Of a DNA stretch of 64,000 nt, positions 53,642 through 64,000 are shown in pieces. The notes under the pieces are model-generated. The model was not told where the DNA came from and did not search any database. It saw only the letters and a list, made by a program, of their open reading frames with translations. Within the stretch, counting starts at the first letter, position 1. Each line of letters begins with the position of its first letter. Location of the stretch: NCBI GenBank assembly GCA_023053575.1, contig JAKZAP010000003.1, positions 4,564,561-4,628,560 on the forward strand. Reading direction: 5' to 3'. The position numbers and the translations under genes were made by a program. The DNA is from Branchinecta lynchi. Its lineage: Eukaryota > Arthropoda > Branchiopoda > Anostraca > Branchinectidae.

Positions 53642-54458
53642 GGGCTGCAAGTTCGAAGTCTGTAGCATTATTGACGAAATTGGGCTAATATCTGTCTTGG
53701 AAGTGTGTTTTCTCCCCACAATGAAAAAGCGATATTTGGGTCTTCTGTTTGATACGAGTATTTCTGCGTTTCTTATTCCTGACGATAAAGTTGAAAAGAT
53801 TTTGGAACTTACTGAGAATATTTTGGGATCAGAGTACACGGATTTGCGGTCTTTGCAGAAAAAAATGGGCTATATGATATCGTTACAGTCGGCATTCCCC
53901 CATGCTCGTCTTTTCATCTCTAGATGCGCAGCGCAGGTTGCGGCTGCGAAAAAAAACGGGATCCGTACCATTCCAGTTTCGGGTTTTGGCGATTCGTCAG
54001 GGATTCTCCGCGGGTGTTCCCGTGGCAGACTCAATACCATACAAGTTTGGAGTTATGTACAGATGCTTCGACACATTCCTGGGGAGGGCATTTATCTGTC
54101 CCCGGGAAAAATCCCAGAGAGATTCGGGATCGAAATCTATCATAGTGTTGTGGTTAAGGAAGCAAAAGCATTGACATACGCCCTCCAAGCCTTTCGCGAT
54201 GATATCCGCAATGCGCGCGTGCGGGTTTTGGTCGACAACCAGGCACTAGTCAACAGGGTCAACACTAGTCAACACTCAGGCGCTGGGTCCTCCTCCGAGA
54301 TGGAGATGGCAGTTAAGGAGATTTTTCACGTCGCTGTTACGCTGAACTTGTATGTGAAACTTGACTATGTACCGTCGCAGGATAATATAGCGGATTACCC
54401 CTTGCGAGTCCTGGATAATGCTGATGCAACCCTAGCCCTAGAGCTTGGTTCAAAGTAG
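53642..54458 (+). pseudogene. DIRS/Ngaro-like retroelement: RT thumb and RNase H part
   Basis: Reads KKRYLGLLFDTSISAFLIPD, DKVEKILEL, then SLQKKMGYMISLQSAFPHAR, which fits the RT thumb/connection of tyrosine-recombinase retroelements. The RNase H start, LCTDASTHSWGGHLSVPGK, lies in a different frame (about 54045-54110). The rest (VKEAKALTYALQAF, VLVDNQALVNRVN, LDYVPSQDNIADYPLR) returns to the first frame, so at least two frameshifts are present. No RT palm with an active site is found upstream, only repeat sequence. Not functional. Confidence 0.75.
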
Positions 54459-54979
54459 AGCAGTGGTTTGGCGGTGTTAGTGGTCATACTTTCGACTTAA
54501 TGGCGCTTGATTCAAATGCCATGACAGGTAGAGACCGAACAGTTACCATTTCACACCCTCGCGCTACCAGGTGCCGCAGCACTTGACTTGTTTGCAAATA
54601 AGCCTCCTCATGGCAATCTCTACGTTTTTCCTCCTATCTCATTAATCCTAGCAGTTCTAAAATACATGGATCATGAAAAAAGTGTTGGGTACACGATAGT
54701 TAATCCGGTTTGTAAAAAGCCTGATGGATGGTGATCGATTCTTTGCGCCAGAGACCAGAAGCGGCTCAAGCTTGACAATGCCGGTGATGCTAGAATAATC
54801 ATGTATCCCACAAAGTCGGGTTACAGGGCTAGGCTGTTACCATTTGACCTGTATGCTGTACGCAGGCTGTACGGGTCAAACCTTGGGGCTCTTATTAAAA
54901 TGTATCATGTGGTTGTGTGTGTATTCGGTAGTTTTGTGGAAGTATAAACTTTTAGTTGCATTGATATAAAATTTGCGGC

Positions 54980-56170
54980 TTATCTTTGCAGAAGCACCAA
55001 GGGGTAACCGAGGACAGAAGATTGGAACTGGTCGCTCCGTCTAAAAATTCGAAGTACGGGAAGCAAAAAGAGTCGCTGGTTGGGTTTTTGTGGACGTGGT
55101 GCGATCGAGAATTCAGATTCGAACAAGCTACTCCCACGGATATTGTGCGTTTTGTGATCCATAAAGACACTGCCGGAAGGACTCGGGTCCATAATTTCGA
55201 CTGTAAGTTAAATCTCAAGGCGAACTGTGAGTGTCCAACAAGGCTCAGCTCCAGCACAGTTTCCACGTTATTGGGGGAGCTTTCTTCAGCATATAAGTGT
55301 CGGTAACCCGTTCTTATCGTCAGAAGTGCGTTCGTACCTCAAGTCGGTTACGGGTGACCAGACAAACGCTATGTGTCCCGGAAGGCAAGCTACACTCATG
55401 TCGGTGGGAAAATTAAAACGTGTTGCAGAAAGCCTAGAACAGCCCGCGCGACTGGAGCCAGACATTTTCAAACGCTTTGTTCATCTGAGTAATAGGGCTC
55501 TATTTTTAAGTCAGTTCTTCACTGTTTGACATTTTCCCATTTGTCCAGAGTACCGGCAATTGCCCTACGGAAAGCACAGGCAGGGGACGGGTTGGTTTTC
55601 CTGCAATCAGAACGGAAAACTCTGAAGTTGACATCAGGGGTATTATCTATCAACGATCTATCTGCCCCGATCGCGCTCTTTATGATTATAAGAAATGCTG
55701 CATTAATTCGGGTTTCGTTTTAACCGGTAACTACTTGTTCCCAAAGGTCAGATCCGGTACCATACAAACTGCTCCAATGGAATACGACGATGCACGTCTG
55801 GCACTGATAACGTGCCTCTCCACCATGGTCCCATATGCAGGGGAGACGCCTCACTCTAGTAGAATCTGGACTTGAGAAAACTATTGTGCAAAATCATGTT
55901 GGCTGGGAGTCTCGGGATATGTTGAAAAGATACAAGTCTTCTGAACGGTTAGCTCAGGTGACACACTCGGCCAAGGTTTGGTCAGGTGTTGACATATGTT
56001 CTCAGACGGTTCAGTTTAAAGACCCGGCCTCTTTTGTAAGTACAGTAACAGTTTCCAAATACAGTGCTATATTTGGTTATCACGCTTCTAAGGAGTTAAC
56101 CTTTTATTTTGGATATGGAATTGGGAATGGTGGGAAGGGAGTAGGAATGGAAGGGAGTACGCGGGCATCC
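54980..56170 (+). pseudogene. DIRS/Ngaro-like retroelement: tyrosine recombinase remnants
   Basis: Downstream of the RNase H part in the same orientation. An N-terminal SAM-like block (SKYGKQKESLVGFLWTWCDR, then EQATPTDIVRFVIHKD) is followed by frameshifted central pieces (VTGDQTNAMCPGRQATLMSV; TVSKLKRVAESL-like) and a C-terminal block IVQNHVGWESRDMLKRYKSS that carries the expected final Tyr. Pairing of RNase H with a tyrosine recombinase is diagnostic for DIRS-type elements. Terminal repeats were not recognised. Confidence 0.7.
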
Positions 56171-56529
56171 CTCTGATACTAAACCATTCGATCGTGACCG
56201 GAGGATTCGGAATATTACACTATTCTGCTGACGCAAAATAACACTTAGTTGTTATCAAGTTGCATTTCTTTGACGAGAAATAAAATTTCGCTATGAAAAT
56301 ATCTTTTCAATACCACGCAGATCGTTTTGCAATGTTTTCCTATTTTCGCTGCATCAAAATTTTGTTCCAAAGGTCAATGAAACGCTATTTTGGTCAATGA
56401 AACGCTAATCTTTCAGAGTGGTTCAATAGTGGACATTCGTATCGATAGACGCGCGCATAATAGGGCAATACCATATCGTTGCTGTATCGGTTCTTTTCTT
56501 TCACGGCCGTCACCGTCAGCAACGTCAAG

Positions 56530-58787
56530 AACAAGACCTAAGGTTTCGATAGGATCCCAAAAGTCTAATATTTGATCCAGACAACTGGGTCTTGTCTTCG
56601 CCAGATCGAGTCTCCGCCAGGCTAATCATTAGAGACAAGTTCAGACTTCAGATATAGCTCTGTAAGCCATATCTATTTTGACAATACTGGCCGAAACTTC
56701 CAGCTTTATTTCTGCCAAATTTCCGGTTTCGGCTGAATTCCGAGCGAACTACATGTCAAGCAAAAAAGGAAATTCAGAATCGAATTCAGCGCACGGTATC
56801 TCTTTATCCCTATAAACATAATATCTAATCAATTTCAAATAAAACTTTAGCTTCTAAAATAAAACCGGTTACAACCGGATTCCGGACGAATTAAATGTCC
56901 GGCTAAAAAATGATTGTCATATACAGACTCAGCGTCTATTCTTACCCCTAAATCTGTCATCTAATCAACTTAAATAAAACTTATTACTTTTAACACATTT
57001 TCCGATTTTGACCGGATTCAGGGCGAATTACTTGTCCGGTTAGAAAATTCTTTTCACATAAATGTTCAGCATGTCTACTTATCCATAAATCGAACATTTA
57101 ATCAACTTCAAATCAAACTTTTACTTTTAACCAACTTTCCGGTTTTTGCCGGATTCCGGACAAACTACTCGTCTGGCGGGAAAATGGTTTCTACATTCGT
57201 GCTAAGCATGTCTTCTTACCCCAAAATCAAACATTTTATAAACTTCAAATGAAACTTTTACTTTTAACCAACTTTCCGTTTTTTGTCGGATTCCGGGAAA
57301 ACTACTTGTCGGACGAGAAAATGGTTTGCATATTCGTGTTTAGCATGTCTTCTTATCCCATAACCGACTATCACATTAGCAATTTAAAAATATTTTGTTT
57401 GTCCCTTAATTTGAACCCCCTCCCCAACCCCAGAATTTAACTTCTGAACGGACGATCAGATCTTAATGAAACTTTATATTTGGAACGACCTCGTGTCTCA
57501 GACGACCCACTTCAAATCCGAACCGGATCCGGTGACTTTGGGGGGAGTTGGAGGGGGGAGCCGGAAATCTTGGGAAACGCTTAGAGTGGAGGGATCGGGA
57601 TGAAACTTGGAGGGAAGAACAAGCACAAGTCCTAGATACGTCATTGAAATAACCAGACGGGATTCGGTCACTGTGGGGGGAGTTGGTGGGGGGGATTCTG
57701 GTGATCCAGCTAGTTTGGTAGTTCCTGTTGTCTAGTGTCATTCATAACTTTTGAACGGGCGACCGGATTTGAATGAAACTTGGCAAGTGGAAAGAACTAT
57801 TGTCTCAGATGTTCCACGTCAAGTTCGGACCGGATCTGATTCTTGGGGGGGGGGGGTGAGTTCGAAGATTGGATTTTTTTGTGAAACGCTGGTTGTCCAG
57901 GAATCGGGATGCAAATTTAATGTAAAAATAAGCACAAGCATTAGGTACGTTCAGGGTTCTTTGAGGGAAGTTGGAGGGGGTTTCCCGGAATTCCGGTGAT
58001 AGTGAGATAGGATACTTTCAGATGGGCTAAGGACGATCAAACTTGGCAGGCATATTAGTGACCCAACCAAACAGACTTAAGGACCCTACACAATGCCCTA
58101 GGAATACTTCCGTTCCTGAATCCGACAATTTTTGGGTGAGTTGAAGGAGAGGGAATCCGTGAATTACTTACTTCCATAGGTTGCGAAAGAATGGTCCGAC
58201 TCAAGTGAAACTTTATGGAAGATAAGAACTGGTGACCTAGATGTGCAAAGCATGTGTATGAATCCAACGCCGCCATGGTTGGGGGAGATTGGGGGGAGGG
58301 GGGGGTCTGGGAATTTTGTGACATGCACAAAAACCAAACGGATGGGCAAAATGGGATGCAAGTTGGATAGTACCAAGTTTATGGGGCCTAGATTTGTTAT
58401 TTGGCTTCCGAACAGGATCCGACCAAGGTAGGAGGAGGAGGATGCGGGAATCGGAAATTTGCAGATTTCCTCCGACTCGAGTTAAACTTGATGGACGGGA
58501 AGAGAAGATTTCAGAGATGCGAAGTCCATGTGTCCGAGTCGTATTGGGCCACAGTAGGAGGGGGGGTGAAGGGGAGTCTCTGAAATGTTTTGGCTCGCAT
58601 ATGGGTTATACGAATAAAGTGAATTGAAAGAAACTCGGAAAGTAGATAGGACATATCTTAGGGTCGGGACCGGGTCTGAGCACGATGGGGAGGGGTATTG
58701 GACTTCCCGGAAAGACCTCAGATTAACTTTCTTGTTTCTCACACCACCTACTCGTAACAAGTGCCATATGAGCTCGTAGCTCTTGTT
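56530..58787 (+). mobile_element. tandem-repeat element with terminal hairpin (Helentron/HINE-like), best copy
   Basis: Starts AACAAGACCTAAGG and ends ...GTAGCTCTTGTT, so the ends are AACAAG/CTTGTT. The last 32 bases form a nested hairpin: outer arms AACAAG and CTTGTT, inner arms GAGCT and AGCTC with a CGT loop. The left half (to about 57430) has degenerate units of about 120-125 bp built on TTTCCGG..GCCGGATTCCGG and ACTTGTCCG. The right half has a second unit type with GGATCGGGATGAAACTTGG, GAACAAGCACAAG and long G runs. No protein is encoded. The layout resembles non-autonomous Helentrons, which is inference. Confidence 0.6.
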
Positions 58788-58914
58788 AAGAAAATACCGA
58801 CTCTTTTTACGAATAGCGGTGCTTCGCGCCGACTTGGCTATTTTTTACCGACTGGCCGACAATATTCGGGGAAGGGGGGAGGACGCCCCCCCACCCCTAG
58901 CCGTGACGCCCCTG
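58788..58914. mobile_element. hAT-like MITE, same family, 3' fragment
   Basis: Contains TTCGCGCCGACTTGGCTATT, ACCGACTGGCCGACAATATT and ends TAGCCGTGACGCCCCTG. It begins exactly where the hairpin-ended element stops, so its 5' part is missing. Confidence 0.6.
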
Positions 58915-59020
58915 ATCATTGCTACTTTAAGCGACTGCTTCAAGAAGCTAAGTGGTTTGTATCCCTTTGATTTTCTCGAAGGATACCATTCTACAAAGTA
59001 GTACCGAAATGCCCCTATAA

Positions 59021-59106
59021 CCACAGACGGTTTGGGTGTGGCTAGTTTATTGGACTGGAGGACTTAGAAGCCTCGCACAGCGCTCCGCGCTGTGCTCCCT
59101 GACATC
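59021..59106 (+). repeat. 85-bp dispersed repeat with hairpin, copy 1
   Basis: ACCACAGACGGTTTGGGTGT through CTGTGCTCCCTGAC; includes perfect 9-bp hairpin arms GCACAGCGC and GCGCTGTGC with a TCC loop. Identical copy at about 60494-60579. Confidence 0.8.
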
Positions 59107-59109
59107 TTG

Positions 59110-61040
59110 TATACTTTTGATCCTAGTCACTCTCCGTCTATCATCGCCCCTCCCCTATTACGAAAATATCCCCCTATTTACACGATTGAATACTGTGTTT
59201 AACATTCGGAGGCAACCCCACCAAAGGCAACGGATTATTTGATTTGGTTTTGTTCGTTTGGCATGGTTTGGTTTGGTGTGGCCGTTTATATTTTAGATAG
59301 GAGGGGTGGGAGGTTTGGTATAGCTAGGGGTTGGGGCAGGGTTGGGATAGTGTTAGGATTGGGTTGGTTTAGTTAGGGTTACGGATCACTAGTGACCATT
59401 GTCAGGCGATCATACCTAACCAATCGAGTACCTTTCGTTTTCACTTAACCGCTAATGTTCTACCCATTCTGAAAAGTTACATATACCATTGTTCACCCCC
59501 GTAACTTTGCGCTGACAAGTTATACCGAAAATGCCTTTCTCCTATACAATGAATTCCCAGAGGTATGCTGACCTCACGTAAGCAAAGCATGACCTGACTA
59601 CGCTCAGCGACAAACAGCCATTCAGCGCTAACCGCCTCAGAGAAAACCCTATGCTTATATAACTGAAGCAGCAGAAAACTCCGTTACAGTCTCTCTTGAA
59701 TTGTTATTGTGTTCGGATATTAAGCTGTCACTACCACCACCCAGTTTGTCACAATACCAACGGTTTTTCATTTTTTGAAACATCCGTGACTATAAATAAA
59801 CCACCCACTTATACCCGTTTTGGGCCCTGGTTGTGATGTTAGGCACCGAAACCACTGGGCAGGCTCTATATTAAGGGGATCTCGAAGAATTCGAGATGGC
59901 GCCGCCACTCCATATACCCGATAAATACCAATATCTAAGGAGTGGTTATCACCTGATGACCCCACCAGAGCCATACCACCCCTCCGTACGTCGTATACCA
60001 CCATATCGTATCCAACAATACGTTATTATATCTGATTTTTACTTGCGAATTAGAATTTACACAGTGAACCTATATCTGCCAGAAATATTTATGTTTTACC
60101 ACCCCACAGTATTCTGTAACCCAGAGCACCACCATACTGACCCCCCCCCCTCCCCCTTCTGCAGGTTTTACCACCCCACCATATCCACTCGTACGGTACC
60201 ATTCTTATTTTCACTTGTGCATTAAAGCTTCTGCATTACACCGATATTTGCAGAAAATATTTACCCCAAATACCAACCACCTATATAAACCCATGAACCA
60301 TGCCCCTCTTGGTTTGTGGTGTCCTACATCCAAATCCAGGGCTCACTTGTGTTTTACACATGAGTTGACAGGCCATGAGCCCCCCCCCCCCCCCCCACCC
60401 ACGAATTAAAACAACTGTATACAGCGATATATACCCGTTTTCCGAGAATACTACACCACAAGGGGTAGGCAATCTAGTCAGATTGTATTGTCCACCACAG
60501 ACGGTTTGGGTGTGGCTAGTTTATTGGACTGGAGGACTTAGAAGCCTCGCACAGCGCTCCGCGCTGTGCTCCCTGACAAAACTACACATACACCTTTTTT
60601 CTGTAGGATCACGGAATATAATAACTTAAACTACTTCCTTGCTAAATCGAGTCAAAATGAGACAGTCGTATGCAGGTGTATTTTTTTTGAAATTCTATTA
60701 AATATTCTTCGAAATTCTATGAAAAATTCTATGGAATATTCGTAATATCCCGAAGTATCACCCAAACTACTACATGCAACTATTATCGGTACCACGGAAC
60801 GATCGACTCAGACTACTTCCATGCGAAAACGATTCAAACTGAGACAGTCATATAAAGGAGTATGTAAGTGTATATAGTTGTATGAATCATATGCAATACC
60901 ACGGAATATCACTCATACTACTATAGATGCGAAAAACATAGTGCTATGTAGTAACAAAGAATCGTATCGTGTAGTAGTATGTAGTAGTATAGACTATAGA
61001 TGCTTTTACACATTTACATTTAGCGGCGGATAAGCTTAAG
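59110..61040. other. no gene recognised; repeat-rich intergenic sequence
   Basis: Contains G/T-rich sequence (about 59240-59380), C-rich runs, and many TACCACC motifs (about 59985-60200), plus the second 85-bp hairpin repeat. Only short open frames. TATGCAACTATTA/ACGGAAT blocks around 60700-60960 look like decayed tandem repeats. Confidence 0.35.
60494..60579 (+). repeat. 85-bp dispersed repeat with hairpin, copy 2
   Basis: Same sequence and orientation as the copy at 59021, 1.47 kb downstream; outside these 85 bp the flanks differ. Confidence 0.8.
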
Positions 61041-61136
61041 TAGTAGCATGCTGTAACACGGTAGTCTTGTCCGAGAAGCATGTAGTAGCATGCAGTAACA
61101 CGGTAGTCTTGACCGAGAAGCATGTAGTAGCATCAG
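61041..61136 (+). repeat. 42-bp tandem repeat, two and a third units
   Basis: TAGTAGCATGC(T/A)GTAACACG, then GTAGTCTTG(T/A)CCGAGAAGCATG, starting at 61041, 61083 and (partial) 61125. TAGTAG motifs also occur singly at 60970-61000. Confidence 0.85.
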
Positions 61137-61954
61137 TGATACTGCATGCTACTTTTTCGTACTACTACATACTCCTATTTTGAGATAATTTTTCATCGGG
61201 ATCAGCGATAACGCAAATCGATCCAAGCCATCCGAGCCCCGAACCCTTAGGGAAAACATTTGTATTTTTATTATTTTATATGGCGGGTTGCAAATAAAAG
61301 GTTTTGTCGCTCTCCTGTGAAATTTCTTTTTTGTCACTTATCGCTTTATAGAAGTCAAGGGCTAAATTAGAAATGATCAAATTACTGTACTTTTTTTTTT
61401 AAGGACCTCCCCCCCCCTCGATTAGAAGGTTTTCAACCCCCCCCCCCCCGACAACTTACGTGGTCTACTAGCCTAAGAAATCTCCCTTTTTACAAAATTA
61501 AATTGTGAATCACTTTATTTAAATTTTTCGTTTTTCAGCGCTAGCCCGGCGTTTTCCAGTGTTGCAAGACAATAACTTTTATTTTGTCTCGAGACCTCCA
61601 GCGAATAGAGGTGTTGCCAAGCCATAGAAGCGGGACACCATTGGATGGCTCTGCCTTAGCTATGACTTCTCAGCATCAGCAAGGCGCGCCTTTTTTTTTT
61701 TTTTCGCGAGAAGAAACAATTATTTTTGCATGAGGCCGGACCAGAGTCGACAAGCGCTAACAAGAGAAGGTCTACTTTCGCGAGGAAAGTATGAGTATTT
61801 TCGAGAAACACTACTTCCGGACCATTTTACGTAAAAAAGCTATGTCTCGTAAGAGCAGTGCTTTAAGTCGAGGCCACATCTTTTACGTACAGGTAAATAT
61901 ATATTAATCGGCTTTTTACTTTTAGGACCGTTAATACGCTCCCAAGAGTCTGCT

Positions 61955-62626
61955 ATGGAACCAAGGAAGCCTCCTTCCTTTATTCAGCGTTATTTAGCTT
62001 CCCCTTCCTTTGGTCGATACGTTCTGATAATTCTAGCTACGTTATTCTTTCTCTATGTCTTTATATCCACCGGCGACACCGTAGAGGAAACCACCCACCA
62101 ACACACCGAGGTCAAAGAATGCAATATGGAAAGTCAATTTATCGAGGGACTATTCTGCGGACATGACTTCAACACTACCTTTTTTGTTGAAACAGCTTAC
62201 AGTACAAGCCTAGGGCCGAGACAGGCATGCGCAATCGAATCGGCGGCAAGAGCAAACGCCCCGAACACGGTTGTCATATACATGACGGGGCTACAAGTCG
62301 ATGAAATGAAAGAGAAGCTTCCGTGGATACACAACTATACGAACCTAAAGGTATCAAAATTATACCTTGACGATGTCTATCGTACTAACGACTTTAAGCA
62401 CGTCTTCTACTCTCACGAAATGCAGTTCGGACCCCACCGTACAGAGCACGTGGCAGACTACACCCGCATCTGGTTCATGAAGAATCTAGGAGGACTCTAC
62501 CTTGACCTAGATTGGATAGTTCAGAAGAACATGCTTACCTTAGGCGAGTTCATATGCAGCCAGTCAGAAGAGGTATTCGTCAACGGAATCATTCGATTAG
62601 AGAAGAATAGTGTATTGGTTAATCAT
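61955..62626 (+). CDS. A4GALT-like glycosyltransferase, N-terminal part
   Basis: ATG at 61955 opens a type II membrane protein: short cytoplasmic tail, hydrophobic anchor at residues 21-38 (YVLIILATLFFLYVFIST), lumenal stem, then a GT32/A4GALT-type catalytic region. Visible signatures are HVADYTRIWFMKNLGGLYLD, containing the start of the DXD motif (Asp184-Leu-Asp186), and a downstream FVNGIIRL segment. The family transfers alpha-1,4-linked Gal or GlcNAc in the Golgi using UDP-sugar and a metal held by DXD. Homology fades after about residue 224, where CAT|GTGAGA at 62626/62627 looks like a phase-0 splice donor, so the rest of the catalytic domain is either in later exons outside the window or lost. 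A splice acceptor (TTTTTACTTTTAG) at about 61925 suggests a spliced 5' UTR. Confidence 0.75.
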
Positions 62627-64000
62627 GTGAGAACAATCGCTGATCTAAAAAATCGGCTTGAGCAACTCCAGTTGTCCAGTGAAAATCATTATCTGACGAA
62701 AAACGATGCTGCAAACCAGTGCAGTCTCGAGTGCAGTTTCACCGATTTCGTACCGAACGTGCAAGATTCATTTAGAAAGGAAATATCGGGCATTTCGTCA
62801 TTCCCGCCTGAAGCCCAAGTGACTAATCCTGTAGGTAACCGGTCAAACAAGTCCAATCTAGCTAAGTGCTTTACTTTTATCGCTACCGGTAAATGCAAGT
62901 CCGGTGATGCCTGTTGTTTTGCTCACGAATTGCCAAGAAACTCTGATTTGACGGCTGCAAAGCAAACGAATAAGGAAACCAAAGTGCGTGAAATTAACGA
63001 AAAACAAAACGCACGCACACGTATGGAGCCAAAAGTTTGCATGAGGTTCCTGAAGGGAAAGTGTCTGACTGCTAGTTGTAGTTCCTTGCATGTTTGCAAA
63101 TTTTATCTGACAGGATCTTGTAGTAAGAAAAAGTGTAAATTTGACCACGTGACAATTTGTCAATCGTTTTCTAGTGGAAGATGTTTCGGATGTGATAATG
63201 CTCATGTAACAATCCCAAAATACTTCCTAAAGACTGGGTCCGAAAAATCTTCCACCGAAAACCACCATTTTTTAGCACGATGGCCAGTGACACAGAGGAC
63301 AACCCTCAAACGGCATCCTCTGCTTCCAGCTGTTCCCAGCTGTGGTACTTACCCGCGACTGAAAAGCATATTCGATCCCATACCCCCTCTCCATTTCTTA
63401 GAACGTCATTTTTTAGAACGGAGGCCAGTGACACAGAGGACAACCCCCAAACCCCATCCTCTGCTTCAAGCGGTGTCCGTTTGTGGCACTTATCCGGGAG
63501 CGAAAAGCATACTCGACCCCATACCCCCTCCCCCTTCCACTCATCATTTCTCCCATCTGTCACTCGTGCAGTCATATCACAAGCCTCGTTTCCCCCTGGC
63601 TCCCCCAAGCCCCCTCAATCAAAACCATCGTCGGGTGTCAAAGCAAATAAACTTCCCTTTCCCACCACCTCCTTTCCCTTATCTGGGTACCGCAGTGTAA
63701 CAGATAATTCTACTACTGGCGACGACGCAGTTTTGCTTGTATCATCAATTCCAGTAAAAAATAGATTTGAGCCCCTCACTTACAGTGATATCATGATTCC
63801 TACGGTTGGGAGCCGGAATTCCTTGGCACCTCCTCCTGTTTGCCAGATTGTTTTGGAAAACAGCTTCTCATCCATCCCTCGTACTCAGCTTCCTGGTAAA
63901 TCTAAATCCCATCCGCGTCCTCCTACTTCCGCGTCAAATCGTTCGCCAGATGAAAAGGGTTGTCCTGGGAGTCCCACCCGGGAGCATACAAATAATAATC
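62627..64000 (+). CDS. CCCH zinc-finger ORF, probably retroelement ORF1; frame change inside
   Basis: The frame opened at 61955 continues without a stop to 63700, but after about residue 225 it is unrelated to a glycosyltransferase. It has a short helical stretch (ADLKNRLEQLQL), then four CCCH fingers: C305-X8-C-X5-C-X3-H, C362-X7-C-X4-C-X3-H, C381-X7-C-X4-C-X3-H and C402-X7-C-X2-C-X3-H. CCCH fingers generally bind RNA. From about 63270 the coding-like frame is a different one (ASDTEDNPQT... to the window end), so a frameshift lies at about 63225-63270. That frame is Ser/Pro-rich and contains a 141-bp tandem duplication. I read it as a 5'-truncated LINE-type ORF1 whose ORF2 would lie beyond the window. 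A host CCCH gene is the alternative. Confidence 0.5.
63284..63565 (+). repeat. 141-bp in-frame tandem duplication in CCCH ORF
   Basis: GGCCAGTGACACAGAGGACA recurs 141 bp apart (63283 and 63424) together with the following sequence. 141 nt is 47 codons, so the duplication keeps the frame ASDTEDNPQT...SASS...HTPSPF. Confidence 0.75.

Noticed and set aside
53631..54458. Intact retroelement polyprotein
   Set aside because: Although long, the open frame skips the TDAS...GWGG block, which lies in another frame, so it is a frameshifted remnant.
61890..61925. Very short (about 35-nt) intron in the 5' UTR of the glycosyltransferase
   Set aside because: GT and AG are both present, but the length is below what animal splicing normally uses; the AG is more likely the acceptor of a longer intron.

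Overview
This is eukaryotic, almost certainly invertebrate animal, genomic DNA. The evidence is multi-exon genes with GT-AG introns of several kilobases, a C2H2 zinc-finger gene, a UBR7 orthologue, a type II membrane glycosyltransferase, and a dense load of LINEs, a DIRS/Ngaro-like element, MITEs and tandem-repeat elements. I cannot name the species. No bacterial operons, CRISPR arrays or intact rRNA/tRNA genes are seen.

Host genes. (1) UBR7, minus strand, about 19759 down to 6053: six coding exons can be joined with consistent phases (N-terminal acidic exon, UBR box, two PHD exons, conserved UBR7 core, C-terminal exon with stop). Only a possible first exon is missing. (2) A C2H2 zinc-finger protein, plus strand, 29928-49147: seven exons, 489 codons in phase, with an acidic N-terminus, seven canonical fingers and two degenerate ones. 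(3) The N-terminal part of an A4GALT-like glycosyltransferase, plus strand, from 61955. It is joined in frame to a CCCH zinc-finger ORF that looks like foreign (probably retroelement) sequence running to the window edge.

Layout. 1-1.1 kb: decayed LINE RT. 1.1-3.0 kb: 3' part of a tandem-repeat element with a terminal hairpin. 4.8-5.1 kb: hAT-type MITE with 8-bp TSD. 6-19.8 kb: UBR7, its introns filled with LINE debris, MITEs and tandem repeats; one broken LINE can be followed from 13.8 to 19.3 kb through several later insertions. 22.4-27.2 kb: a nearly intact minus-strand LINE (two ORFs, one in-frame stop, one homopolymer frameshift) inside an older plus-strand LINE. 29.9-49.1 kb: the zinc-finger gene; intron 1 carries a LINE with both ORFs open and a duplicated 290-bp 5' segment, and later introns carry MITEs, a tRNA-like repeat and two tandem arrays. 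50.4-51.1 kb: a Harbinger-like MITE whose empty site is visible at 53.4 kb. 53.6-56.2 kb: broken DIRS/Ngaro-like retroelement. 56.5-58.8 kb: the most complete copy of the hairpin-ended tandem-repeat element (Helentron/HINE-like). 59-61 kb: paired 85-bp repeats with a strong hairpin and a 42-bp tandem repeat. 61.9-64 kb: glycosyltransferase/CCCH chimera.

The window therefore shows three unrelated conserved host genes embedded in repeats, with several clear nested insertions that give relative ages. Exon joins rest on reading splice sites, phase and recalled family similarity; no search could be run.
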